Shown here piece by piece: positions 1 to 5,352 of a stretch of DNA of 8,902 bases. Origin of the DNA: Patescibacteria group bacterium (GTDB lineage: Bacteria; Patescibacteriota; Minisyncoccia; Minisyncoccales; JAHIOY01); contig JAHIOY010000031.1 of assembly GCA_018894495.1 (NCBI GenBank), positions 1 to 8,902 of the forward strand. The letters run 5' to 3'. The translations under genes were made by a program, and so were the position numbers. Below the pieces are notes generated by a model. That model was not told where the DNA came from. It made no database searches and was given only the letters and a program-made list of their open reading frames with translations. Numbering within the stretch: position 1 is the stretch's first letter; every line of letters begins with the position of its first letter.

Positions 1-193
1 AAATTTTATTAAAAATGGACTTGTCTCTCAGGTCGTAATGGAGGGTGTGTCTTTCAATTTTTTTGTTCCATTTATTGGGTTTCCAATCAATGCCTCTAAT
101 TTGATATCCCTGCTCCAATAACCTTTCGCACAATCTTGTTCCAATTGTGCCGCTGCTGCCGGTAACCAAGATTCTTTTTATTGAATTTGTCAT
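1..193 (-). CDS. NAD-dependent epimerase/dehydratase (extended SDR), N-terminal 64 residues only
   Basis: Only the start of this gene is inside the window; it runs off the left edge. I translated it by hand from the ATG at 193-191. Residues 8-21 (ILVTGSSGTIGTRL) are a Rossmann first strand and glycine loop of the extended-SDR form GxxGxxG (G12, G15, G18). The acidic residue closing the second strand, D36 in RGIDW, points to NAD rather than NADP. The start codon overlaps the stop of the upstream dehydrogenase as ATGA, and a Shine-Dalgarno site sits 6 bases upstream, so the start is secure. Because it is coupled to a UDP-glucose dehydrogenase, a UDP-glucuronate epimerase or decarboxylase is an attractive guess. 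However, the catalytic YxxxK and the substrate-binding half lie outside the window, so the substrate cannot be read here. Confidence 0.85.
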   Translation of the reverse strand, partial: MTNSIKRILVTGSSGTIGTRLCERLLEQGYQIRGIDWKPNKWNKKIERHTLHYDLRDKSIFNKI

Positions 194-1506
194 ATGTTTC
201 TTCCTACGCCAATATAGTAAAAACCTAATTTTTTCATTTTGATTGGGTTTAATAGGTTTCTGCCGTCAACTATAATCGGCTTTTTTAATAAATTTTTGAT
301 TTTTTTCCAGTTTAATTTTTTAAATTCCTCCCATTCGGTGGCAATAACCAATAAATCGGCATCCTCGGCAACCTCGTAAGGGGTTTTAGCAAATTTTATT
401 TTAGGCAGCGCCTTTTGGGCATTCGGCATCGCTTTTGGGTCATAAACCTTAATATTTGCTCCTAATTTCTGAAGTTTCTTTGTGATTTCTATGGCTGGCG
501 ACTCTCTAATGTCGTCGGTGTTGCCTTTAAAAGCCAAACCCAAGACCCCGATTGTTTTATTGCCCAATTTCTGCCCGGGAAATAAATTTTTAATCTTTTC
601 TATTATTCTTTTCTTTTGCTCATTGTTCACTTCAATTGTCGCTCTTAAGAGCCGGAAATTATAACCATTGTCTTTGCTCAACTGATAAAACCCTTTAACG
701 TCTTTTGGGAAACAACTTCCGCCCCAGCCAAGACCGGCTTTAAAAAATTGAGAGCCAATTCTTTTATCTAACCCTATTCCCCGAACTATTTCTTTTACAT
801 CGGCCTTTACTCCTTCGCAAAGATTGGCGATTTCATTGATAAAAGAAACCTTCATTGCTAAAAAAGCGTTTGCCGCATACTTTATCATCTCAGCGTTTTC
901 CGGGGTAGTTATTATTTTTGGACATTTAACTTTTTGGTAAAGATTTAGCAATATTCTTTTAACGTTTTGAGAGTCGGTTCCGATGACTACTCTGTCGGGA
1001 TTTAGAAAGTCAAAAACAGCCGTTCCTTCTCTTAAAAATTCAGGGTTAGAAGCCAGCTCAAAAGAACCCTTCCATGTCTCAGAGATAATTTTAGCCACCA
1101 AGTTTCTTGCAGTTCCGAGCGGGACAGTGCTTTTGGTAACAATTATTTTGGAGATTGCCATATTTCGAGCAATCTCTTGAGCCGCTTCTTTGATAAAACT
1201 AATATCTACTTTGCCGCCTCTGGCAGAAGGCGTGCCGACGCAAATAAAAATAATTTCGGATTTTTTAACCGCTTGACCCAAATCCTGACCGAAAAACAAT
1301 CTTCCTTGTCTAATGTTCTTTTGCAGAATTTCTGCCAATCCCGGCTCATAAATAGGCGAAATGCCCTTTTTCAATTTCTCAATTTTATCTTTGTCTTTGT
1401 CTATGCAAATTACTTCATTCCCCCACTCGGCGAAACAAGCTCCGGTTATTAATCCCACGTAGCCCGCGCCAACAATTGCGATTTTATTCTTCTGATTTTT
1501 GGTCAT
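190..1506 (-). CDS. ugd: UDP-glucose/GDP-mannose dehydrogenase family protein, probably UDP-glucose 6-dehydrogenase
   Basis: 438 residues, a normal length for the bacterial family. It oxidises the C6 alcohol of a nucleotide sugar twice, using 2 NAD, to give the uronic acid (UDP-glucose to UDP-glucuronate in the usual case); it is cytosolic. The NAD-binding Rossmann loop is GAGYVG at 13-18, followed by an acidic D36 in VICIDKD. The substrate and catalytic motifs are present in order: CVGTP (89-93), NPEFLREG (154-161), KYAANAFLA (209-217) and GGSCFPKD (262-269) with the nucleophile C265. The C-terminal UDP-binding domain has LAFKGNTDDIRESP (324-337) and VDGRNL (413-418). No key residue is missing. 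UDP-glucose is the likely substrate, but the close UDP-ManNAc and GDP-mannose dehydrogenases share all of these motifs. The stop overlaps the epimerase start by 4 bases. There is no Shine-Dalgarno site upstream of the ATG; the sequence there is a 10-base tandem repeat. Confidence 0.93.
   Translation of the reverse strand: MTKNQKNKIAIVGAGYVGLITGACFAEWGNEVICIDKDKDKIEKLKKGISPIYEPGLAEILQKNIRQGRLFFGQDLGQAVKKSEIIFICVGTPSARGGKVDISFIKEAAQEIARNMAISKIIVTKSTVPLGTARNLVAKIISETWKGSFELASNPEFLREGTAVFDFLNPDRVVIGTDSQNVKRILLNLYQKVKCPKIITTPENAEMIKYAANAFLAMKVSFINEIANLCEGVKADVKEIVRGIGLDKRIGSQFFKAGLGWGGSCFPKDVKGFYQLSKDNGYNFRLLRATIEVNNEQKKRIIEKIKNLFPGQKLGNKTIGVLGLAFKGNTDDIRESPAIEITKKLQKLGANIKVYDPKAMPNAQKALPKIKFAKTPYEVAEDADLLVIATEWEEFKKLNWKKIKNLLKKPIIVDGRNLLNPIKMKKLGFYYIGVGRNI
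200..205 (-). promoter_or_regulatory. Shine-Dalgarno site AGGAAG for the epimerase gene
   Basis: On the minus strand AGGAAG ends 6 bases before the epimerase ATG at 193. It lies inside the last codons of the upstream dehydrogenase (the GVGRNI end). It fixes the epimerase start and supports coupled translation. It is the clearest ribosome-binding site of any full-sized gene in the window; the other starts have weak sites or none. Confidence 0.75.
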
Positions 1507-1511
1507 TTTAT

Positions 1512-1541
1512 TATTTTATCAGATTTTATCAGATTTTATCA
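1512..1541 (-). repeat. Three tandem copies of TGATAAAATC
   Basis: Read on the minus strand, copies lie at 1541-1532 and 1531-1522 (identical) and 1521-1512 (9 of 10). They end 6 bases before the dehydrogenase ATG. Because the period is 10, each copy puts a TGA stop in a different reading frame, so the array stops translation entering from upstream in all three frames. Each unit also matches an extended -10 promoter element (TGn then TAAAAT, 5 of 6 to TATAAT). Confidence 0.9.
1513..1521 (-). promoter_or_regulatory. Possible extended -10 element for leaderless transcription of the dehydrogenase
   Basis: The last tandem unit, TGATAAAAT, fits TGn-TATAAT with one mismatch. Initiation about 7 bases further on would fall at or next to the A of the ATG at 1506, giving a leaderless message. 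That would fit the absence of a Shine-Dalgarno site. I found no convincing -35 box for any of the three copies, so this is a weak call. Confidence 0.3.
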
Positions 1542-1581
1542 GAAACACAAACCATTTTTCCTTATCTCTTTTGTTTGCCAT
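1519..1581 (-). other. Candidate 20-codon upstream ORF (leader peptide or chance)
   Basis: ATG at 1581 with AAGG about 5 bases upstream; it encodes a basic, aromatic-containing peptide beginning MANKRDKEKW and ending SDKI. Its TGA at 1521-1519 is followed at once by TAA. The frame is the same as that of the dehydrogenase, whose ATG lies 12 bases after this TGA, so ribosomes could re-initiate. Its start site looks better than that of the dehydrogenase itself. With no homology information, and in such AT-rich sequence, chance occurrence is quite possible. Confidence 0.2.
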
Positions 1582-1589
1582 TTTTCCTT
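1552..1589 (-). repeat. 12-base direct repeat AAGGAAAAATGG, two copies 26 bases apart
   Basis: Exact copies lie at 1589-1578 and 1563-1552, read on the minus strand. Each contains an SD-like AAGG placed about 5 bases before an ATG, so each is by itself a plausible translation start. The first opens a 20-codon frame and the second an 8-codon frame; both stop inside the tandem array downstream. Confidence 0.8.
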
Positions 1590-1614
1590 TTATAAAAATT
1601 TTGGGCGGCGACTT

Positions 1615-2910
1615 TTATCTCAACAGCCATTGCCAAAGGGGGATAAATTTTATTTTCTTCCCCTTAAATTTCTCTTCTGATTCGTAATCGGAAGTGATTA
1701 TTAATAAATCACTGCATTGAAACTCTTCGCCTGCTTTCAGTAAAGACTTTAATTCTCTTTCTTTGGTTTTATAATCGTTTATATCAAAACAGGCCTGGAT
1801 AAGAGTTGAGATTTTTCTTCCTTTCTTAATTAAAAAATCTACTTCTTGGCTATTAAAAGAAGAGTAGAAAATATCATTATGGCGTTCTAATCCTTTTCTT
1901 AGAAGAGAAAGGAAAACCAAATTCTCAAATTTTTTACTTTTATCGTCTCCAATAATATTTTCAATTAAAGCATTATCGACCGTGTAAATTTTCGGAATAC
2001 TCTGTTCTGTGTTTTTTAAAGAGTAAGCAAATTTTCTTAATGGAAAGAAAATAAAGGCGTCATTAAAAAACTCTAAATAGTTATATAAACTATTTTTACT
2101 AACTTTAATATTCAAAGATTTTAAGAAATTGTAGAATTTATGGACAGAAAATTCTTTTGCTTTAACCAAATAATTGAACATCAACTTAATTACCTTTGTA
2201 TTCCTTATTTTATGCCTCTCGATGAGGTCTTGATAAATTGTAACCTCTATAATCTCATTGATTAATCTTCTTTTTTCTTTAGGATAGATCAATAATTCCG
2301 GATATCCTCCCCAAGAAAAATATTCCCGAAAACTATTCAATAAATTGGCTCTTTCGCTTGAGGAGAGGTATTTTTTGTAAGTGATATTCTTGAGCTTCAA
2401 AAATTCTTTGAAAGAAAAAGGTAAAATTAAATAATTTAAGGTTCTACCCCGCAGAGAAGTAGCGATTTCTTTTGATAAAAGCTTTGAAGAAGAGCCGGAA
2501 ATAAAAATATAGGCCTTTTCTTTGTCTAAAATATTCCTCACAAAAAGTTCCCAATTTTTAATGTTTTGGATTTCATCAAAAAATAGCCAAACTTTCTGAT
2601 TTTTATTTTGGGGATAAATTTCATAAAAAACTTCAAGAAATACTGATAAATCGCTTAAAGAAAGAGCAACTAATTTTGGGTCCTCAAAATTTATATACAG
2701 AATCCTTTCTTTCTTAATTCCCTTTTTAAGGAGATTTTTAATTAATGAATAAAGATAATAAGTTTTTCCGCTTCTTCTCGGACCCAAAATCGTAATCGCT
2801 CTTTTTATGGGAATTTCTAAATCAACCCCAAGTTCTCTTTCTATTAGTTCTGGTAAATCATCTTTTTGAAAATCTAAAATTATCTGAGCCAATGTTTCTT
2901 TTCTTACCAT
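1615..2910 (-). CDS. AAA family ATPase with C-terminal DUF4143-type domain
   Basis: 431 residues, the usual size for the AAA_14/DUF4143 proteins common in archaea and bacteria. The N-terminal half is a P-loop ATPase: Walker A GPRRSGKT (43-50), Walker B VWLFFDEIQN with D112 and E113, a sensor-like FISGSSS (136-142), an arginine patch LRGR (153-156) and the family signatures FSFKEF (165-170) and SWGGYPELL (199-207). Residues about 240-300 resemble the winged-helix segment of the family. The C-terminal part has FENLVFLSLL (328-337), EVDFLI (356-361) and IQACFDI (371-377). These sit where PD-(D/E)xK-like nuclease folds place E, D and E-x-K, but Q371 replaces the last acid, so nuclease activity should not be assumed. 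The cellular role of the family is unsettled. The gene has its own promoter, no Shine-Dalgarno site and no link to sugar metabolism, and it splits the glycan genes, so it may be a later insertion. Confidence 0.9.
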   Translation of the reverse strand: MVRKETLAQIILDFQKDDLPELIERELGVDLEIPIKRAITILGPRRSGKTYYLYSLIKNLLKKGIKKERILYINFEDPKLVALSLSDLSVFLEVFYEIYPQNKNQKVWLFFDEIQNIKNWELFVRNILDKEKAYIFISGSSSKLLSKEIATSLRGRTLNYLILPFSFKEFLKLKNITYKKYLSSSERANLLNSFREYFSWGGYPELLIYPKEKRRLINEIIEVTIYQDLIERHKIRNTKVIKLMFNYLVKAKEFSVHKFYNFLKSLNIKVSKNSLYNYLEFFNDAFIFFPLRKFAYSLKNTEQSIPKIYTVDNALIENIIGDDKSKKFENLVFLSLLRKGLERHNDIFYSSFNSQEVDFLIKKGRKISTLIQACFDINDYKTKERELKSLLKAGEEFQCSDLLIITSDYESEEKFKGKKIKFIPLWQWLLR

Positions 2911-2922
2911 AGTATTTTATAG

Positions 2923-2949
2923 AGGGAAATAAACTATAAAAGTTTCCCT
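2923..2949 (-). promoter_or_regulatory. Inverted repeat in the ATPase leader (possible operator or 5' UTR hairpin)
   Basis: AGGGAAA (2923-2929) and TTTCCCT (2943-2949) are perfect 7-base arms around 13 bases. Inside them, AAACT (2931-2935) and AGTTT (2941-2945) form a second, overlapping 5-base dyad around ATAAA. The two hairpins share bases 2943-2945, so they exclude each other. The whole lies between the predicted transcription start (about 2953) and the ATPase ATG at 2910. Whether it acts as DNA operator or RNA structure cannot be told. Confidence 0.5.
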
Positions 2950-2959
2950 ATTTAATTAT

Positions 2960-2988
2960 AATATAGAGAATTGATGTAGGTTTGTCAA
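2960..2988 (-). promoter_or_regulatory. Sigma-70-type promoter for the ATPase gene
   Basis: On the minus strand a perfect -35 box TTGACA (2988-2983) is followed after 17 bases by TATATT (2965-2960, 5 of 6 to TATAAT). Transcription would begin near 2953, about 43 bases before the ATPase ATG. This is the best -35/-10 pair I found in the window. It starts 17 bases after the stop codon of the glycosyltransferase gene, giving the ATPase control independent of the glycan genes upstream. Confidence 0.7.
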
Positions 2989-3013
2989 TGATTAATGCGA
3001 ACTGCTAATCATT
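2987..3013 (-). repeat. AT-rich inverted repeat across the glycosyltransferase stop codon
   Basis: AATGATTA (2987-2994) and TAATCATT (3006-3013) are perfect 8-base arms with an 11-base centre; one arm contains the last codons and part of the TAG stop. No U-run follows on the minus strand and the stem is almost all A-T, so it is a poor terminator. The other arm overlaps the first two bases of the ATPase -35 box, so a protein bound here could affect that promoter. Confidence 0.45.
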
Positions 3014-3958
3014 TATATTTTTCTTTTTCTTTATTATGTAAAGGGGGCGATTGGCGACTTCGTTTTGGATATTGGCGATGTATAGGGCCATAAAACCCAA
3101 GCAAGATAAGACGAGCCCGATTAGAAAAATAATTAAAATCGCCAATTGGGCTGACCCGGAAAAACTCCTCGCAAAACTATTGTTAAAAATATATTTTCCG
3201 ACAAAGAGCAAAAATCCGGCCGCGCCAAACAAAAAAGTAATTGAAAGCCCTAAATAACCGGCTAATTTTAAGGGGAGTAAACTGTGGGAGACAAGAGTGA
3301 CGAGGGCTAATCGCGCCAGTTTGGGAAAATTGTAGCCAACTTTGTCAAATTTTCTTTCCGGAACCGAAAAATAAACGTATTCCTTTTTGAATCCGAGCCA
3401 ATTGAGCAAGCCCCTGACAATCCTGCCTCTTTCCGTGAATTTATTGAATTGAGCTACGACTTTTCGGTCAAGCAGTCGGTAGTCCGTTTCATTGGGGAGA
3501 ATTTTTATATCCGAAATAGCGTTTTGAACCTTATAAAAAATATAGCTGCAAAATTTTCTAAAACGGCTTTGTTTGTAATTTTTTCTCATTCCAACAACAA
3601 TGTCCGCGCCGTTTTTCCATTTTTGCAAAAACTCCGAAATAAGTTCCGGCGGGTGCTGTAGGTCGGCGTCAATTAAAATTGCGGCGTCGCCGGAAACATT
3701 CTGAAGACCGGCCGAAACGGCAATTTCCTTTCCAAAATTGCGAGAAAATTGGATATATTTAACTTTATTATTTTGCCCGGTTAGACCTTCTAAAATTTCC
3801 GGACTTTTATCTTCGCTTCCGTCGTCAATAAATATGAGTTCATAATCGTATTTTTCTTTTAAGCCCTGAAAAATCTTCAGCAATTCAGCATAAATCAGGG
3901 GAAGAGCATTCTCTTCGTTGTAGAACGGAATAATTATTGAAATCAATTTTGAAGGCAT
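3005..3958 (-). CDS. Family 2 glycosyltransferase, GtrB/DPM1-like polyprenyl-phosphate sugar transferase
   Basis: 317 residues, typical of GtrB/ArnC-like enzymes that move a sugar from a nucleotide donor onto a polyprenyl phosphate at the inner face of the membrane. The N-terminal GT-A fold shows IPFYNEEN (10-17), FIDDGSEDKS (43-52), FSRNFGKE (71-78) and the metal-binding DADLQHPPE (97-105, D97 and D99). TDYRLLDR (158-165) and the PERKF segment (200-204) follow. Two membrane helices lie at about 231-256 and 271-296. The tail, NRPLYII then lysines, is the usual cytosolic end of this family. The start codon lies inside the 3' end of the flippase gene (16-base overlap) with no Shine-Dalgarno site, so translation probably depends on ribosomes finishing the flippase. 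The donor sugar cannot be read from the sequence; UDP-glucose, UDP-GlcNAc, GDP-mannose and dTDP sugars are all used in the family. Confidence 0.92.
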   Translation of the reverse strand: MPSKLISIIIPFYNEENALPLIYAELLKIFQGLKEKYDYELIFIDDGSEDKSPEILEGLTGQNNKVKYIQFSRNFGKEIAVSAGLQNVSGDAAILIDADLQHPPELISEFLQKWKNGADIVVGMRKNYKQSRFRKFCSYIFYKVQNAISDIKILPNETDYRLLDRKVVAQFNKFTERGRIVRGLLNWLGFKKEYVYFSVPERKFDKVGYNFPKLARLALVTLVSHSLLPLKLAGYLGLSITFLFGAAGFLLFVGKYIFNNSFARSFSGSAQLAILIIFLIGLVLSCLGFMALYIANIQNEVANRPLYIIKKKKNIND

Positions 3959-5205
3959 TTTTTAATTTTAATTTTAAAATAATAAAAAATCAATAAGGCC
4001 AGCGTAAAAAACATTATCGCGTTCATTATCCAGATAATTTGCCATAGGTTGGCGTGAAAAATGGAAATTAAAATTATTTGCAATAGGACTCCTATTCCCA
4101 TTAGATAGGCGCATTTAATTTTGTCGGTGGAAAGAAAATAAGAAGAGAATAAATTTACCAAGGAAAATAAAAACATTGAAAGACCAAACCAACCCAAATA
4201 TTTGCTGATAGACAAAAATTTACTGCCAATTAAAATTTTAATTATAAAATCCGGAACAAAAAAGTAAGAAAGTAAAATCGTGCCGCCAATCAGACCAACC
4301 AAGAAAATGGTCTTTTTAAAAACTTTGGTTGAGTCGGTGTGATTACTATGAGCGGCGACGGCCATCGGGAACATTACCCCGACAATCGGACCTGTTATAA
4401 AAAAGATGATGTGACCGAGCATTGCCAAAGCGCCATATTCCCCGGCGGTCTGAGCGGAAAAAAAATGTTTAACTAAAATAATATCGGTATTATAAAGCAA
4501 GCTTATAAATAAAAGAATGAAAAAGACCGGGAAAGAGTATTGGAAAATTTCTTTTATTTGTAGTTTTTCTTTTTGCTGCTGGAATAAAAATTTTAAAGGA
4601 TAAAAAGAGATAAGATAGCCAATTAAGCCGGACAAGACAATGGCCCCAACCGCTCCGTTTATGGCGAAACCCAGATTAACCAGCAAAACGGCAAATAATA
4701 TCTTAAGAAAAGTGGAAATTATAGAAATAATGGATAGTTCTTTAAATTTTTGCAGACCCTGAAGAATACCGTTATTAATGGAGCTTGAAAAACTGAACAA
4801 AAGGCCAATTCCCAGAAAGACCAATGGCAAAATAGAAGTCAAATTTAAAAACCTGGCGATGAAGCCGCTCAAAATTACAAAAATTATAAAAAATATTATT
4901 GCTGCGATTAAGGATTTCTTAGTGAATAATAGAAATAAGGTATAAATTTTATTCAGCCAATTCTTGGCTTTAAAATCGGCTGTCCATTTTGTCAAAACGG
5001 TTGTAATAACGCCGATTGGGATGCCAATGATAACAAAAATTGCCAATATGGCTTGCAGTTCGCCGTAGGTCTCAACTGTTAACATTCTTGCCATTAAAAA
5101 TTGGTAAAGATAACCGCCTATTCCAACCAAAAAAGAGCCGATAAAAAAAATTAAGCTGTTGGTCAAAAATCTATCCCCTCTAATTTTAGCGATAAAATTT
5201 ACCAT
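3943..5205 (-). CDS. Oligosaccharide flippase family protein (Wzx/MVF-like, MOP superfamily)
   Basis: 420 residues, almost all hydrophobic, with about 12 membrane segments (near 13-34, 47-70, 88-113, 120-140, 157-178, 181-202, 222-242, 260-284, 298-318, 335-357, 366-384 and 388-410). The N-terminus pattern NSLIFFIGSF..GGYLYQFLMARMLT..TYGEL and the middle stretch NTDIILVKHFFSAQTAGEYGAL (split here as NTDIILVKHF at 239-248, then AGEYGAL at 254-260) are characteristic of bacterial polysaccharide transporters. It would flip a lipid-linked glycan, or move a related carrier, across the cytoplasmic membrane. It is the first gene after a promoter and a terminator block, and its end overlaps the glycosyltransferase start, so the two form one unit. 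The SD-like GGAA about 9 bases before the ATG falls in the stem of a small predicted hairpin. Specificity is unknown. Confidence 0.9.
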   Translation of the reverse strand: MVNFIAKIRGDRFLTNSLIFFIGSFLVGIGGYLYQFLMARMLTVETYGELQAILAIFVIIGIPIGVITTVLTKWTADFKAKNWLNKIYTLFLLFTKKSLIAAIIFFIIFVILSGFIARFLNLTSILPLVFLGIGLLFSFSSSINNGILQGLQKFKELSIISIISTFLKILFAVLLVNLGFAINGAVGAIVLSGLIGYLISFYPLKFLFQQQKEKLQIKEIFQYSFPVFFILLFISLLYNTDIILVKHFFSAQTAGEYGALAMLGHIIFFITGPIVGVMFPMAVAAHSNHTDSTKVFKKTIFLVGLIGGTILLSYFFVPDFIIKILIGSKFLSISKYLGWFGLSMFLFSLVNLFSSYFLSTDKIKCAYLMGIGVLLQIILISIFHANLWQIIWIMNAIMFFTLALLIFYYFKIKIKKCLQN

Positions 5206-5213
5206 TAACTATT

Positions 5214-5227
5214 TTCCGACTTCGGAA
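5214..5227 (-). promoter_or_regulatory. Short hairpin covering the SD-like GGAA of the flippase gene
   Basis: TTCCG (5214-5218) and CGGAA (5223-5227) pair around four bases. In the minus-strand RNA the 3' arm, CGGAA, ends 8 bases before the flippase ATG at 5205 and contains the only purine-rich stretch that could serve as a ribosome-binding site. Pairing would hide it. The stem is only 5 pairs, so the effect is uncertain. Confidence 0.35.
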
Positions 5228-5231
5228 GTTG

Positions 5232-5250
5232 GTTGAGGTCTGACCTCAAC
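5232..5250. repeat. 19-base palindrome, GTTGAGGTC-T-GACCTCAAC
   Basis: Nine perfect pairs flank a single central T (5241). It lies at the start of the predicted flippase transcript, so it could be an operator or the first hairpin of the leader. Its core GGTCTGACC is shared with the two GC-rich palindromes at 5310-5324 and 5333-5352, which marks it as a diverged member of the same family. Confidence 0.85.
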
Positions 5251-5258
5251 ATTCCTAT

Positions 5259-5288
5259 ATTATAACATAAACCCGACATTGAGTTTAA
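5259..5288 (-). promoter_or_regulatory. Extended -10 promoter for the flippase-glycosyltransferase unit
   Basis: On the minus strand TGTTATAAT (5267-5259) is a perfect extended -10 (TGn-TATAAT). A weak -35, TTAAAC (5288-5283), lies 18 bases upstream of the hexamer; weak -35 boxes are common with extended -10 elements. Transcription would start near 5252, about 47 bases before the flippase ATG. The promoter overlaps the distal arm and loop of the hairpin at 5269-5298, so termination of the upstream gene and initiation of this one share the same bases. Confidence 0.6.
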
Positions 5289-5298
5289 CGTCGGGTTT
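5269..5298 (-). terminator. Probable terminator hairpin after the large surface-protein gene
   Basis: AAACCCGAC (5269-5277) and GTCGGGTTT (5290-5298) form a perfect 9-pair stem with a 12-base loop, about 50 bases past the surface-protein stop. The stem is GC-rich in the middle. The following minus-strand sequence is TTTATGTTAT, a broken T-run, so it is not an ideal intrinsic terminator. It could instead be a 3' end stabilising structure together with the two palindromes upstream. Confidence 0.5.
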
Positions 5299-5314
5299 TA
5301 GGGGGTTTTAGGGG
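5293..5314. repeat. Tandem repeat GGGTTTTAGG x2 with trailing GG (telomere-like)
   Basis: Two identical 10-base units at 5293-5302 and 5303-5312 on the plus strand, followed by GG. Together with the G-run at 5336-5340 there are four G-runs of 3 to 5 bases. The array fills the space between the terminator hairpin and the palindrome at 5310-5324. Confidence 0.7.
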
Positions 5315-5324
5315 TCTGACCCCT
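5310..5324. repeat. 15-base palindrome AGGGGTC-T-GACCCCT
   Basis: Seven perfect pairs around a central T at 5317. Its 13-base core is identical to that of the palindrome centred at 5343. It lies in the untranslated stretch just past the surface-protein stop. The form resembles REP-type intergenic palindromes, but no transposase is in the window. Confidence 0.85.
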
Positions 5325-5332
5325 TGTAATTC

Positions 5333-5352
5333 CTAGGGGGTCTGACCCCTAG
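5333..5352. repeat. GC-rich palindrome containing the surface-protein stop codon
   Basis: The core GGGGTC-T-GACCCC (5337-5349) is identical to the neighbouring copy. CTA (5333-5335) and TAG (5350-5352) extend the pairing, with one unpaired G at 5336. The minus-strand TAG that ends the surface protein (5351-5349) is inside the palindrome, so the repeat either landed exactly at the gene end or supplied the stop. Confidence 0.85.

Noticed and set aside
1177..1452. Plus-strand frame opposite the UDP-sugar dehydrogenase
   Set aside because: The minus-strand dehydrogenase has every catalytic motif in this interval; the antisense product is motif-free.
1512..1541. Replication origin iterons or DnaA boxes
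   Set aside because: The 10-base units do not match TTATNCACA, there are only three, and no replication gene is near.
1554..1614. Intrinsic terminator after the ATPase gene
   Set aside because: The stretch has T-runs and the short palindrome TTTTATAAAA but no GC-rich stem before a T-run on the minus strand.
1507..3013. ATPase gene as an insertion sequence or transposon
   Set aside because: No terminal inverted repeats or target duplications are found at its borders, and the protein has AAA_14/DUF4143 motifs, not transposase motifs.
5232..5352. CRISPR array
   Set aside because: The three palindromes are short, unequal, irregularly spaced (76 and 26 bases between centres) and have no spacer-repeat periodicity.
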